The translations under genes were made by a program, and so were the position numbers. A model generated the notes under the pieces. The model did not search any database. It was not told the DNA's origin and saw only the letters and a list, made by a program, of their open reading frames with translations. 64,000 nucleotides of DNA from Actinomadura rifamycini DSM 43936 (GTDB lineage Bacteria > Actinomycetota > Actinomycetes > Streptosporangiales > Streptosporangiaceae), in NCBI RefSeq assembly GCF_000425065.1, contig NZ_AULB01000009.1, positions 186,001-250,000 of the forward strand, in the 5' to 3' direction. Of the stretch, positions 15,113 to 25,115 are shown one piece after another. Within the stretch, counting starts at the first letter, position 1, and every line of letters begins with the position of its first letter.

Positions 15113-18100
15113 CTAGTACGTCACCTCCTGGGAGCGGCGCCGGATCACCGTGACCTCGTCGCGCTGGTTGCCGGTCGGGCCGAGATAGTTGAACGCGAAC
15201 GACAACTGCGCATAGCCGCCGATCAGATGGGTCGGCTTGATCAGAAGCCGGGTGAGCGAGTTGTGCGTCCCGCCCCGGCGGCCGGACGTCTCCGCCCGCG
15301 GGACGTCGATGAGCCGGTCCTGGGCGTGGTACATGTACACGGTGCCTTCGGGCATCCGATGGGAGACCACCGCGCGGGCCACGACGACGCCGTTGCGGTT
15401 GACGGCCTCGATCCAGTCGTTGTCGCGGACGCCGATCTTGGCGGCGTCGATCCCGCTCATCCAGATCGTCGGGCCCCCGCGCGACAGCGACAGCATGAAC
15501 AGGTTGTCCTGGTACTCCGAATGGATCGACCACTTGTTGTGCGGTGTCAGGTACCGCACCGCCAGACCGAGTTCGCCCGTCTCGCCCAACCGCGGCTCGC
15601 CGAACAGGGCGTGCATGTTCAGCGGCGGCCGGAAGACCGGCAGCTGCTCGCCGAGTTCGGCCATCCAGTCGTGGTCGAGGTAGAAGTGCTGCCGCCCGGT
15701 CAGGGTGTGCCAGGGCTTGAGGCGTTCGACGTTGACCGTGAAGGGCGAGTACCGGCGGCCGCCGCTCTCCGACCCCGACCACTCCGGCGAGGTGATGACC
15801 GGGACCGGACGCGCCTGCGTGTCGGCGAACGTGATCCGCATGCCCTCGTGCTCGGCCGCCAGATCCGCCAGCGGCGTCCCGGTCCGCCGCTCCAGCGCCC
15901 GGAACCCCTGGGTCGCCAGCCGGCCGTTCGTGGTGCCCGACAGCGCGAGGATCGCCTCGCAGGCATGCACGTCCCGCCGCAGCGACGGGCGTCCGTCCGC
16001 CGGTCCGCCGCGCACCAGGCCGTTGGTGCGCCCGAGCCGCTCGACTTCCCGCGCCACGTCGAAGGTGACGCCCTTGGTCGTGGCGCCGAGCCGCTCGGCC
16101 AGCGGGCCGAGCGCCGTCATCTTCGCCCCGACGGCCGGGTAGTCGCGCTCGACGGTGACGAGTCCGGGCATCGTGACGCCCGGGACCGGCTCGCACTCGC
16201 CCTCGGCCCAGTCGGCGACCCGGCCGTGCGGCGTCGCCATCTCGCCCGGCGTGTCGTGCAGCAGCGGCATCGCCACCACGTCCTTGCGGACGCCCAGCGT
16301 TCCTTCGGCGAGCCGGCTGAACGCGTCGGCGATGGCCTGGAAGGCGCTCCAGTCGCTCCGGGTCTGCCAGGGCGGGGCGATCGCGGGATTGAACGAGTGC
16401 ACGAACGGGTGCATGTCGGTGCTGCTCAGGTCGTGCTTCTCGTACCAGGTCGCGGCCGGGAGCACGATGTCGGAGTAGACCGTCGTGCTGGTCATCCGGA
16501 AGTCCAGCGTCAGGAGGAGGTCGAGCTTGCCGGCCGGGGCGTCGTCCCGCCAGACGACGTCCCGCGGACGCGCGTCCGGCGCGGCCTCCTCCGCGCGCAC
16601 CGACGACGCGGCGCCCAGCAGGTGCTTGAGGAAGTACTCGTTGCCCTTCGCCGACGACCCCATGAGGTTCGACCGCCACACCGTCAGGACGCGGGGGAAG
16701 TTCTCGGGCGCGTCGGGATCCTGGCAGGCGAACCCCAGGCGGCCCGCTTTCAGCTCGTCCACGATGTGGTCGGCGGCCGGTCTGCCCGCCGCCTCGGCCT
16801 CGTCCGCCAGGTCGAGCGGGTTGCGGTCGAAGGTCGGGTAGGACGGCATCCACCCGAGCCGCGCCGACTGCGCGATCACGTCGGCGGTCGAGCGTCCCGC
16901 GAGCGCGCCCGCGCCGGTCGTGGCCGACAGGGTGTCGGCGCCGAACGGGTCGTAGCGGAACTGGTCGGTGTGCAGGTACCAGAAGGCGGTGCCGATCATC
17001 TGGCGCGGCGGGCGGCTCCAGTCCAGGCCGAACGCGAGCTGGGCCCAGCCGGTGACCGGGCGGCATTTCTCCTGGCCGACGTAGTGGGCCCAGCCGCCGC
17101 CGTTGACGCCCTGGCAGCCCGTCAGCGTCGTCAGCGCCAGGAACGTCCGGTAGATCGTGTCGGAGTGGAACCAGTGGTTCGTCCCCGCCCCCATGATGAT
17201 CATCGAGCGGCCGCGCGTCTGCTCGGCGTTGGCGGCGAACTCCCGCCCGATCCGCGCCGCCGCCTGAGCGGGCACCCCGGTGATCTCCTCCTGCCAGCCG
17301 GGCGTCCCCGGCTCCGAGACGTCGTCGTACCCCGACGGCCACGAGCCCGGCAGGCCCGCGCGCCGCACCCCGTACTGCGCCAGCATCAGGTCGTAGACGG
17401 TCGTGACGAGATGCCCGCCGACGTCCCTGACCGGGACGCCGCGCCGCAGGACGCCCGGTGCGCCGTCGAGGGCGTCGAAGCGGGCCAGCTCGACCTCGAC
17501 GGCCTCGCCGCCCTCGACCGACAGCAGCGGGTCGGCGCCGCCGAGGTCCAGGTTCCACCTGCCCTCGCCGGACTCGCCGTAGCGGAAGCCGAGCGACCCG
17601 TTCGGGACCAGCGGCCGGCCCGTCGCGGCGTCCACCAGCACGGTCTTGAACGCCGCGTTCTCCGTCCGGCTCTCCTCGCCCGGGAGGTCGGCGGCGGTCA
17701 GGAACTTGCCCGGGACGTAGGCGTCTCCTCGCCGTTCCAGCCGGACGAGGAACGGCAGGTCGCTGTACTTCTTGACGTAATCGACGAAATACGGGACCTG
17801 GCGGTCGACGAAGAACTCCTTGAGCACGACGTGGCCCATGGCCATCGCCAGGGCCCCGTCGGTGCCGGGCTGGGCGGGCAGCCACTCGTCGGCGAACTTG
17901 ACGTTGTCGGCGTAGTCCGGCGACACCGCGACGACCTTCTGCCCCCGGTACCGCGCCTCCGCCATCCAATGCGCGTCCGGAGTCCGCGTCACCGGCAGAT
18001 TCGAGCCCCACATCACCAGGTAGCCCGCGTCCCACCAGTCGCCCGACTCCGGAACGTCGGTCTGGTCCCCGAACACCTGCGGCGACGCCACCGGCAGGTC

Positions 18101-18805
18101 CGCGTACCAGTCGTAGAACGACAGCATCGTCCCGCCGATCAGGGACACGAATCGCGAACCCGCGGCGTGCGACACCATCGACATCGCCGGAATCGGCGAG
18201 AACCCCGCCACCCGGTCCGGCCCGAACTCCGCGATCGTGTGGACGTGCGCAGCGGCGATCATCTCCACCGCCTCGTCCCACGACGCCCGCACCAGACCGC
18301 CGCGGCCCCGCGCGTCCTTGTACCGGCGGGCCCGTTCCGGGTCCGACACCACGTCCCGCCACGCCGCCACCGGATCACCGGTCCGCGCACGCGCCTCGCG
18401 GTACGACTCCAGCAGCACGCCCCGCACGTACGGGTACCGCACCCGCGTCGGCGAATACGTGTACCAGGAGAACGACGCGCCCCGCGGGCAGCCCCGCGGC
18501 TCGTACTCCGGACGGTCCGCACCCACCGACGGGTAGTCCGTCTGCTGCGCCTCCCACGTGATGATGCCGTCCTTGACGTACACCTTCCACGAGCACGAAC
18601 CCGTGCAGTTCACGCCATGCGTCGACCGCACCACCTTGTCGTGCGACCACCGGTCCCGGTAGAACGCGTCGGCGCTCCGTCCCCCCTTCCGGGTCAGCGT
18701 CCGCAGATCGGGCGACACCTCCGCCCGGGTGAAGAACCGGCGGGTTCCGACCAGCGTTTCCTCCAGCGGGCCGTCGAGGCCCGGCCCGCCCTTGCTCGAC
18801 TTCAT
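15113..18805 (-). CDS. narG: respiratory nitrate reductase alpha subunit (molybdoenzyme)
   Basis: NarG, 1230 residues, the usual family length. It reduces nitrate to nitrite at a bis-MGD molybdenum centre on the cytoplasmic face. The N-terminal FS0 cluster ligands are H63, C67, C71 and C106, the first set in HGVNCTGSC; a histidine as first ligand is characteristic of NarG. Molybdopterin-binding segments (GSNLPVTRTPDAHWM, MGAGTNHWFHSD, GCQGVNGGGWAHYVGQ) follow in the family order. No Tat signal is present, as expected for a cytoplasmic-facing enzyme. The ATG at 18805 has GGAAGGGA upstream and lies 19 bases after narK, so narK-narGHJI is one operon. Confidence 0.97.
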   Translation of the reverse strand: MKSSKGGPGLDGPLEETLVGTRRFFTRAEVSPDLRTLTRKGGRSADAFYRDRWSHDKVVRSTHGVNCTGSCSWKVYVKDGIITWEAQQTDYPSVGADRPEYEPRGCPRGASFSWYTYSPTRVRYPYVRGVLLESYREARARTGDPVAAWRDVVSDPERARRYKDARGRGGLVRASWDEAVEMIAAAHVHTIAEFGPDRVAGFSPIPAMSMVSHAAGSRFVSLIGGTMLSFYDWYADLPVASPQVFGDQTDVPESGDWWDAGYLVMWGSNLPVTRTPDAHWMAEARYRGQKVVAVSPDYADNVKFADEWLPAQPGTDGALAMAMGHVVLKEFFVDRQVPYFVDYVKKYSDLPFLVRLERRGDAYVPGKFLTAADLPGEESRTENAAFKTVLVDAATGRPLVPNGSLGFRYGESGEGRWNLDLGGADPLLSVEGGEAVEVELARFDALDGAPGVLRRGVPVRDVGGHLVTTVYDLMLAQYGVRRAGLPGSWPSGYDDVSEPGTPGWQEEITGVPAQAAARIGREFAANAEQTRGRSMIIMGAGTNHWFHSDTIYRTFLALTTLTGCQGVNGGGWAHYVGQEKCRPVTGWAQLAFGLDWSRPPRQMIGTAFWYLHTDQFRYDPFGADTLSATTGAGALAGRSTADVIAQSARLGWMPSYPTFDRNPLDLADEAEAAGRPAADHIVDELKAGRLGFACQDPDAPENFPRVLTVWRSNLMGSSAKGNEYFLKHLLGAASSVRAEEAAPDARPRDVVWRDDAPAGKLDLLLTLDFRMTSTTVYSDIVLPAATWYEKHDLSSTDMHPFVHSFNPAIAPPWQTRSDWSAFQAIADAFSRLAEGTLGVRKDVVAMPLLHDTPGEMATPHGRVADWAEGECEPVPGVTMPGLVTVERDYPAVGAKMTALGPLAERLGATTKGVTFDVAREVERLGRTNGLVRGGPADGRPSLRRDVHACEAILALSGTTNGRLATQGFRALERRTGTPLADLAAEHEGMRITFADTQARPVPVITSPEWSGSESGGRRYSPFTVNVERLKPWHTLTGRQHFYLDHDWMAELGEQLPVFRPPLNMHALFGEPRLGETGELGLAVRYLTPHNKWSIHSEYQDNLFMLSLSRGGPTIWMSGIDAAKIGVRDNDWIEAVNRNGVVVARAVVSHRMPEGTVYMYHAQDRLIDVPRAETSGRRGGTHNSLTRLLIKPTHLIGGYAQLSFAFNYLGPTGNQRDEVTVIRRRSQEVTY

Positions 18806-18824
18806 GCGGATTCCCTTCCAAGCT

Positions 18825-20027
18825 TCACGTTGTGGTGGCGCGCCGGACGGCCGTGCCGGTGAAGACGGCGGCCGCCGCGGCCACGACCGCCAGCAGCAGC
18901 AGGCCGACCGCGTACGAGCCGAGGCCGCCGTGCACCGAACCCATGACCAGCGGCGGGACGAACCCGCCCAGGCCGCCCGCCGCGCCGACGACACCGGTGA
19001 CCGAGCCGACCTCGCCCGCCGGCGTGAGCCGCGCCACCAGCGCGAACGTCGCGCCGCTGCCCGCGCCGAGGACCGCCGCCATCGCGAGGAACGCGATGGT
19101 CCCGACCGGCATCAGCGGGGGCGCGAACGCCTGCACCGCCGCGGCCGCCACCGTCACCGCCAGCGCCCCGGTCAGGACCCGGACGGCGCCGAACCGGTCC
19201 GACAGCCAGCCGCCCACCGGGCGCATCAGCACCGCGAGCAGCACGAAACCCGCCGTCCGGTTCGCCGCGTCGCCCTGCTCGAGGCCGTACTCGGTCCGCA
19301 GGTACGTGGGCAGGTACACCGAGAACGCCACGTACCCGCCGAACGTCACCGCGTACAGCGCCGACATCTGCCAGGTCACGCCCATCCGGGCGGTGGCCGC
19401 CAGCCGCCGGAGCATCGGCTCGGTCGGCGCGGTGCGCTCCGGCGGTTCCCGCAGCAGGAGCCACGCCGCGGCGGCGTAGACCGCCAGCAAGACGGCGGTC
19501 AGCGCGAACGGGGCCGCGTCGCCCCACCCGTCGACCAGGTTCACCGTGGTCAGCGCGCTGATCGCGGTGCCGCCCATGCCCGCGCCGAAGACCCCGATCG
19601 CCATGCCGCGGCGCTCCGGCGGGAACCACGCGTTCACGAACGGGACCCCCACCGCGAACGCCGTCCCGCCCACGCCGAGGAAGAACCCGCCCACCAGCAG
19701 CGCCGCCAGCGACGACTGCCCGGCCAGCCCCAGGTACAGGACCGGGACGATCGTGCTCAGCGACACCAGGGGGAACATCACCCGGCCGCCGAACCGGTCG
19801 GTGAGCGCGCCCACCGGGATCCGGCCCACCGACCCCACGACCACCGGCACCGCCACCAGCAGCGACTGCTCGAACGACGACAGGTCCAGCGAGTCCTGGA
19901 ACCGGGGGCCGAGCGGGCTCAGCAGCGCCCACGCCCAGAAGTTCACCGCGAACCCGACCGTGGCCACCGCGAGCATCACCACGGCCCGTCCGGACCCGGG
20001 CCCGTTCTCATCACGCATCTCAGTCAC
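18825..20027 (-). CDS. narK: nitrate/nitrite MFS transporter
   Basis: A 400-residue, 12-helix major facilitator of the NNP family. The two nitrate signature regions are visible: GVGGTAFAVGVPFVNAW followed by FPPERRGMAIGVFGAGMGG in the first half and GAGSGATFALVARL in the second. It imports nitrate and/or exports nitrite for the NarGHI enzyme encoded directly downstream. I prefer the GTG at 20027, which overlaps the stop of the upstream CNMP gene (GTGA) as other junctions in this operon do; an ATG 9 bases further in is the alternative. A DevR-type box lies 63 bases upstream, inside the end of the CNMP gene, and could give narK-narGHJI its own promoter. Confidence 0.94.
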   Translation of the reverse strand: MTEMRDENGPGSGRAVVMLAVATVGFAVNFWAWALLSPLGPRFQDSLDLSSFEQSLLVAVPVVVGSVGRIPVGALTDRFGGRVMFPLVSLSTIVPVLYLGLAGQSSLAALLVGGFFLGVGGTAFAVGVPFVNAWFPPERRGMAIGVFGAGMGGTAISALTTVNLVDGWGDAAPFALTAVLLAVYAAAAWLLLREPPERTAPTEPMLRRLAATARMGVTWQMSALYAVTFGGYVAFSVYLPTYLRTEYGLEQGDAANRTAGFVLLAVLMRPVGGWLSDRFGAVRVLTGALAVTVAAAAVQAFAPPLMPVGTIAFLAMAAVLGAGSGATFALVARLTPAGEVGSVTGVVGAAGGLGGFVPPLVMGSVHGGLGSYAVGLLLLAVVAAAAAVFTGTAVRRATTT

Positions 20028-20575
20028 CGTGTGTCCCGCCGATCGACTTCCATCGCCGCCACCCTCGCGGAGGTGCCCGTACCCGAGTAGGGACTTTCGT
20101 CCCCACACGGGTCCCTCACCGCCGGGCCGGTACCGGCCAGCCGGATCCGGGCCGTCTCCAGCCGCTCGACGGCCAGTTCGGCGAAGCGGCGCGCCAGCGC
20201 GTGGCCCATCGCGGGGTCCACCGCGCAGAGCGTCCGGACCAGGCGCCCGTCGAACTCGACCGCCCGGGTCGGCGCGGCGGCGACGCCGCCGAACCGCCAC
20301 CGGTGCGGGCGGAACAGCCACGACCAGCCGAGGACGGCCCCGGCCCCGAAGGCCTCCAGGACGACGGGCCCGCGCCCGGGCACGTGCAGGTCGACGGCCG
20401 CGCGCCCGTCCAGGACGAGCCAGAACCGGTCCGCCGGATCGGACTCGCGGAAGAGCCGCCGCCCGGCCGGGAACGCGACGCGCCTGGCCGCCGACGCCAG
20501 CCTGTCCAGGTCGGCGCCGCGCATGTCGCCGAAAAACGGTGCGGACGCGAGGTCCGCACCGGCCACCGTGCTCAT
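20024..20575 (-). CDS. cyclic nucleotide-binding domain protein without HTH
   Basis: A 183-residue CRP-like sensor domain: a beta-roll spanning about residues 8-115 (FPAGRRLFRESDPADRFWLVLDGRAAVDLHV near the start) followed by one long helix (GHALARRFAELAVERLETARIRLA). There is no C-terminal DNA-binding helix-turn-helix, so it is not a transcription factor of the CRP/FNR type. The canonical cAMP-contact motif (R-x-A-T/S-V) is not evident, so the ligand is uncertain. It is the first gene of the nar operon and overlaps narK by GTGA. The ATG at 20575 has a purine-rich AAGGGGG upstream. The divergent Rv1733c-like gene shares its 250-bp promoter region. Confidence 0.85.
   Translation of the reverse strand: MSTVAGADLASAPFFGDMRGADLDRLASAARRVAFPAGRRLFRESDPADRFWLVLDGRAAVDLHVPGRGPVVLEAFGAGAVLGWSWLFRPHRWRFGGVAAAPTRAVEFDGRLVRTLCAVDPAMGHALARRFAELAVERLETARIRLAGTGPAVRDPCGDESPYSGTGTSARVAAMEVDRRDTR
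20090..20103. promoter_or_regulatory. DevR/DosR-type box upstream of narK
   Basis: GGGACTTTCGTCCC, one base different from the copies at 10123 and 11420. It is located within the 3' end of the CNMP gene, 63 bases before the narK GTG, implying an internal promoter for narK-narGHJI. Confidence 0.7.
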
Positions 20576-20656
20576 CCGGACCGCCCCCTTCCCTTCCCAC
20601 CTGTCGTCCGCCGGTGCTCGGAGCGCCATCCCACCGCCGTGCGGGGCGCCGGCCCA

Positions 20657-20670
20657 GGGCCGAAGGGCCC
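20657..20670. promoter_or_regulatory. variant DevR-type box (CNMP side)
   Basis: GGGCCGAAGGGCCC keeps the GGGNC-N4-GNCCC pattern with perfect 5-bp arms, 81 bases upstream of the CNMP start. In GC-rich DNA this variant is much more likely to arise by chance than the GGGAC form, so it is weaker evidence. Confidence 0.45.
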
Positions 20671-20728
20671 TTCCCGGCAGGGACTTCCGCCGCCGGAACG
20701 GGGAAGGGGCCGCGCCCGGCCGTGTAAA

Positions 20729-20742
20729 GGGCCCAACGGCCC
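20729..20742. promoter_or_regulatory. variant DevR-type box (Rv1733c-like side)
   Basis: GGGCCCAACGGCCC, again with perfect arms, 83 bases upstream of the Rv1733c-like gene. A half-matching copy (GAAGCCTTCGGCCC) follows 21 bases later at 20750-20763, two helical turns away, as in tandem DosR sites. Confidence 0.45.
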
Positions 20743-20825
20743 GTGATCGGAAGCCTTCGGCCCCTGCACCGCGCGCGGCTCCGGTGCTTAACGTCGCGTC
20801 AGGCGAGCGGGAGGGGGAACGCGTG

Positions 20826-21398
20826 ATGAGACCGGCAGCGCGCCTGGACCGGTGGCGCCGCCGCTGCGGCTTCGACCGCAACGACCTGCGCCGCTACGTG
20901 GACCGCGCCCAGTGGAGGCTCGGCCTGGCGCTGCTCGGGATCTTCCTCGTGGCGGCCCCGGTCCTCGGCGCGCCGGTCGCCGGCGCCGTCCACGAGTCCG
21001 GCGTGCGGGCCGAGCGGCACGGGGCGTCCGCCTGGCGGCGGGTGGACGCCACTGTGGTGCGGGTCGCGGACTCGCGGGGCCGGCACCGGGTCACCGTGGC
21101 GTGGACCGGGCCGGACGGGACGCGGCGCACCGGCGTTCACACGACGGGGCGCGACCGCGCGGAAGGGGAGCGGGTCGTCGTCTGGGTGGGCGCGGGGGAC
21201 ACGGTGTCGGCGGTTCCGCCGCGCACACGGGCGGAGACCCGCTTCGCCGCCGCGGCGGCCGGGGCCGGGGCCGTCGCCGCCGTCGGCGCGCCGCTGCTGG
21301 GCGCCTACCTCCTGGCGCGGCGCCGCTACGACCGGATCCGCCGCGGCATGTGGGACGCCGCGTGGGCCCGCTTCGACGACCACCGCATCGGCCCGTGA
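20826..21398 (+). CDS. Rv1733c-like membrane protein
   Basis: A 190-residue protein with a transmembrane helix near residues 35-55 (LGLALLGIFLVAAPVLGAPVAG), an extracytoplasmic beta-rich middle (TVVRVADSRGRHRVTVAW...TGVHTTGRDRAEGERVVVWV) and a second helix near 150-170, ending in a basic tail with W-D-x2-W-A-R-F. This layout matches the mycobacterial DosR-regulon antigen Rv1733c and its streptomycete relatives; function is unknown. Start ATG at 20826 (GTG one codon earlier is possible) follows GGAGGGGGAA. It is divergent from the CNMP-nar operon, and two DevR-type variant boxes lie between them. Confidence 0.85.
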   Translation: MRPAARLDRWRRRCGFDRNDLRRYVDRAQWRLGLALLGIFLVAAPVLGAPVAGAVHESGVRAERHGASAWRRVDATVVRVADSRGRHRVTVAWTGPDGTRRTGVHTTGRDRAEGERVVVWVGAGDTVSAVPPRTRAETRFAAAAAGAGAVAAVGAPLLGAYLLARRRYDRIRRGMWDAAWARFDDHRIGP

Positions 21399-21404
21399 GC
21401 CGGT

Positions 21405-23929
<2,525 letters not shown>

Positions 23930-23978
23930 CCCGGGCCCGGCGGCGTCGCCCGGGGCGCGCCCGTCCGACCGTTGCTAA

Positions 23979-24002
23979 ACGACCGTTCAAGTGAACGTTC
24001 GT
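23979..24002. promoter_or_regulatory. 24-bp palindrome, upstream site of the TetR regulon
   Basis: Arms ACGACCGTTCA and TGAACGTTCGT pair at 10 of 11 positions around a central AG. It carries the CGTTC/GAACG half-sites also seen in the site before the TetR gene and before the acyl-CoA dehydrogenase, but in outward orientation. It lies 50 bases after the devR stop. Confidence 0.55.
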
Positions 24003-24073
24003 CGCGGTGCGTAAAATCACAGGGCCCTCAGAAGGCTTGACTTTCGCTCGCCGACCCTTCCTGTAGACGAACT

Positions 24074-24099
24074 GAACGATCGTTCGGGCTCGATAGGAT
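24074..24099 (+). promoter_or_regulatory. TetR operator and -10 element of the fatty-acid/steroid-type regulator
   Basis: The perfect 12-bp palindrome GAACGATCGTTC (24074-24085) lies directly upstream of a good actinomycete -10 hexamer TAGGAT (24094-24099). The start codon at 24124 has GGGAGG 5 bases upstream. A repressor bound here would cover the -35/-10 spacer, so autoregulation is likely. Confidence 0.65.
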
Positions 24100-24123
24100 G
24101 GCGCTCGAGGAGCGGGAGGCGGC

Positions 24124-24819
24124 GTGAGCGCAGCGGGGAAGGGCGAGCGGCCGCGGCCGGGCACGGGCCGCGTGCCGAGCAACGCGCTGGTGGCGGGCGG
24201 CGACCCCGCCGCCGAGGCGATCATCATGGCGGCGGTGGACGTCATGGCCCGGCACGGCTACCACGGCACCTCGGTGCGCGACCTGGCCGAGGCGGCCGGG
24301 GTGAGCCCCGGCCTGATCTACCACCACTTCGGCTCCAAGCACGACCTCCTGCTGACCATCCTCGACCGCGGCATGGACCGGCTGGTGGAGAGCACCGAGG
24401 AGGCGCTGTTCCACGCCGGGGACGACCCGGCCGACCGGCTGCGCGCGATCGTCGGGCAGCACGTGCTGGCGCACACCCGGTTCCGCCGCGAGAGCCTGCT
24501 CGGCAACACCGAGCTGCGCAGCCTCACCGAGCAGGCCCGGCGGCTGATCATCTCCAAGCGGGACACCCAGCAGCGGATGTTCGACCGGGTCGTCCGGGAC
24601 GGGGTGGTGCGCGGGGCGTTCGCCACCCCGCACCCCAAGGAGGCCGCCCGGATGATCGTCACCGCCTGCACGGCGGTGGCGACCTGGTTCCGGGAGTCGG
24701 GGCCGATGACGCCCGACGAGGTCGCCGCGGTCTACCGGCGGATGGCCCTCGACACGGTCGGCCACCGGCCCGGGCTCCCGCGCGACCCGGGGGACGGCTC
24801 CGGCGTCACCGGCCGGTGA
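24124..24819 (+). CDS. TetR family regulator, KstR2-like
   Basis: A 231-residue repressor. HTH at about residues 35-80: AAVDVMARHGYHGTSVRDLAEAAGVSPGLIYHHFGSKHDLLL is the standard TetR array, with recognition helix PGLIYHHFG. The C-terminal domain (QHVLAHTRFRRESLLGNTELRSLTEQARR) resembles regulators of acyl-CoA and steroid-ring catabolism such as KstR2 and its relatives, which respond to CoA thioesters. GTG at 24124 follows GGGAGG. Operators of type TGAACG-N2-CGTTC occur in its own promoter and before the acyl-CoA dehydrogenase at 25116. Its 3' end overlaps the convergent enoyl-CoA hydratase pseudogene by 14 bases. Confidence 0.88.
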   Translation: MSAAGKGERPRPGTGRVPSNALVAGGDPAAEAIIMAAVDVMARHGYHGTSVRDLAEAAGVSPGLIYHHFGSKHDLLLTILDRGMDRLVESTEEALFHAGDDPADRLRAIVGQHVLAHTRFRRESLLGNTELRSLTEQARRLIISKRDTQQRMFDRVVRDGVVRGAFATPHPKEAARMIVTACTAVATWFRESGPMTPDEVAAVYRRMALDTVGHRPGLPRDPGDGSGVTGR

Positions 24820-25046
24820 AGCGGGGCGGCCGCTTCTCCGGGAACGCCGCGACGCCCTCGGCGTGGTCCGCGGAGCCGAAGCACTCGGCCAGCGCCTCGC
24901 CGGTGGCCCGGACGTGGTCCCGCAGCCCGGCCGCCGCCCCCTCCACGACCAGCCGCTTGGTCCGGGCCGGCGCGAACGGGGACGCCTCGGCGATCGACGG
25001 CCTGCGTCGCGACCCCGGCGTCCACCGCGTAGCGGATCTCGCGCAT
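24806..25046 (-). pseudogene. enoyl-CoA hydratase, internally deleted and frameshifted
   Basis: The minus strand begins with a good start (ATG at 25046, GAGGAG upstream) and 14 residues typical of a crotonase N terminus (MREIRYAVDAGVAT). The sequence then jumps, in a different frame, to the last 60 or so residues of the family: SPFAPARTKRLVVEGAAAG, then a helix, then HAEGVAAFPEKRPPRFTGR and a stop. About 180 of the normal 260 codons, including the oxyanion-hole and catalytic region, are missing. The remnant is divergent from the acyl-CoA dehydrogenase and shares its operator, so the ancestral locus was probably an acyl-CoA dehydrogenase / hydratase pair under the TetR regulator. Confidence 0.8.
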
Positions 25047-25092
25047 CCGTGCTCTCCTCTTGGCTCGGCGCTGCGGCCGGTGCCATGCTGGT

Positions 25093-25106
25093 TGAACGAG
25101 CGTTCA
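25093..25106. promoter_or_regulatory. TetR operator before the acyl-CoA dehydrogenase
   Basis: TGAACGAGCGTTCA, perfect 6-bp arms around AG, sits immediately upstream of the AGGAGG ribosome site of the dehydrogenase and 47 bases upstream of the relic hydratase start. It shares its half-sites with the palindrome before the TetR gene. Confidence 0.7.
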
Positions 25107-25115
25107 GGAGGACTT

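Noticed and set aside
13407..15116. Long plus-strand open frame opposite narH
   Set aside because: Composition-driven shadow of narH; the minus strand encodes four clear iron-sulfur motifs.
15227..18862. 1211-codon plus-strand open frame opposite narG
   Set aside because: Arg/Gly/His-rich shadow frame; narG on the other strand is full-length with all motifs.
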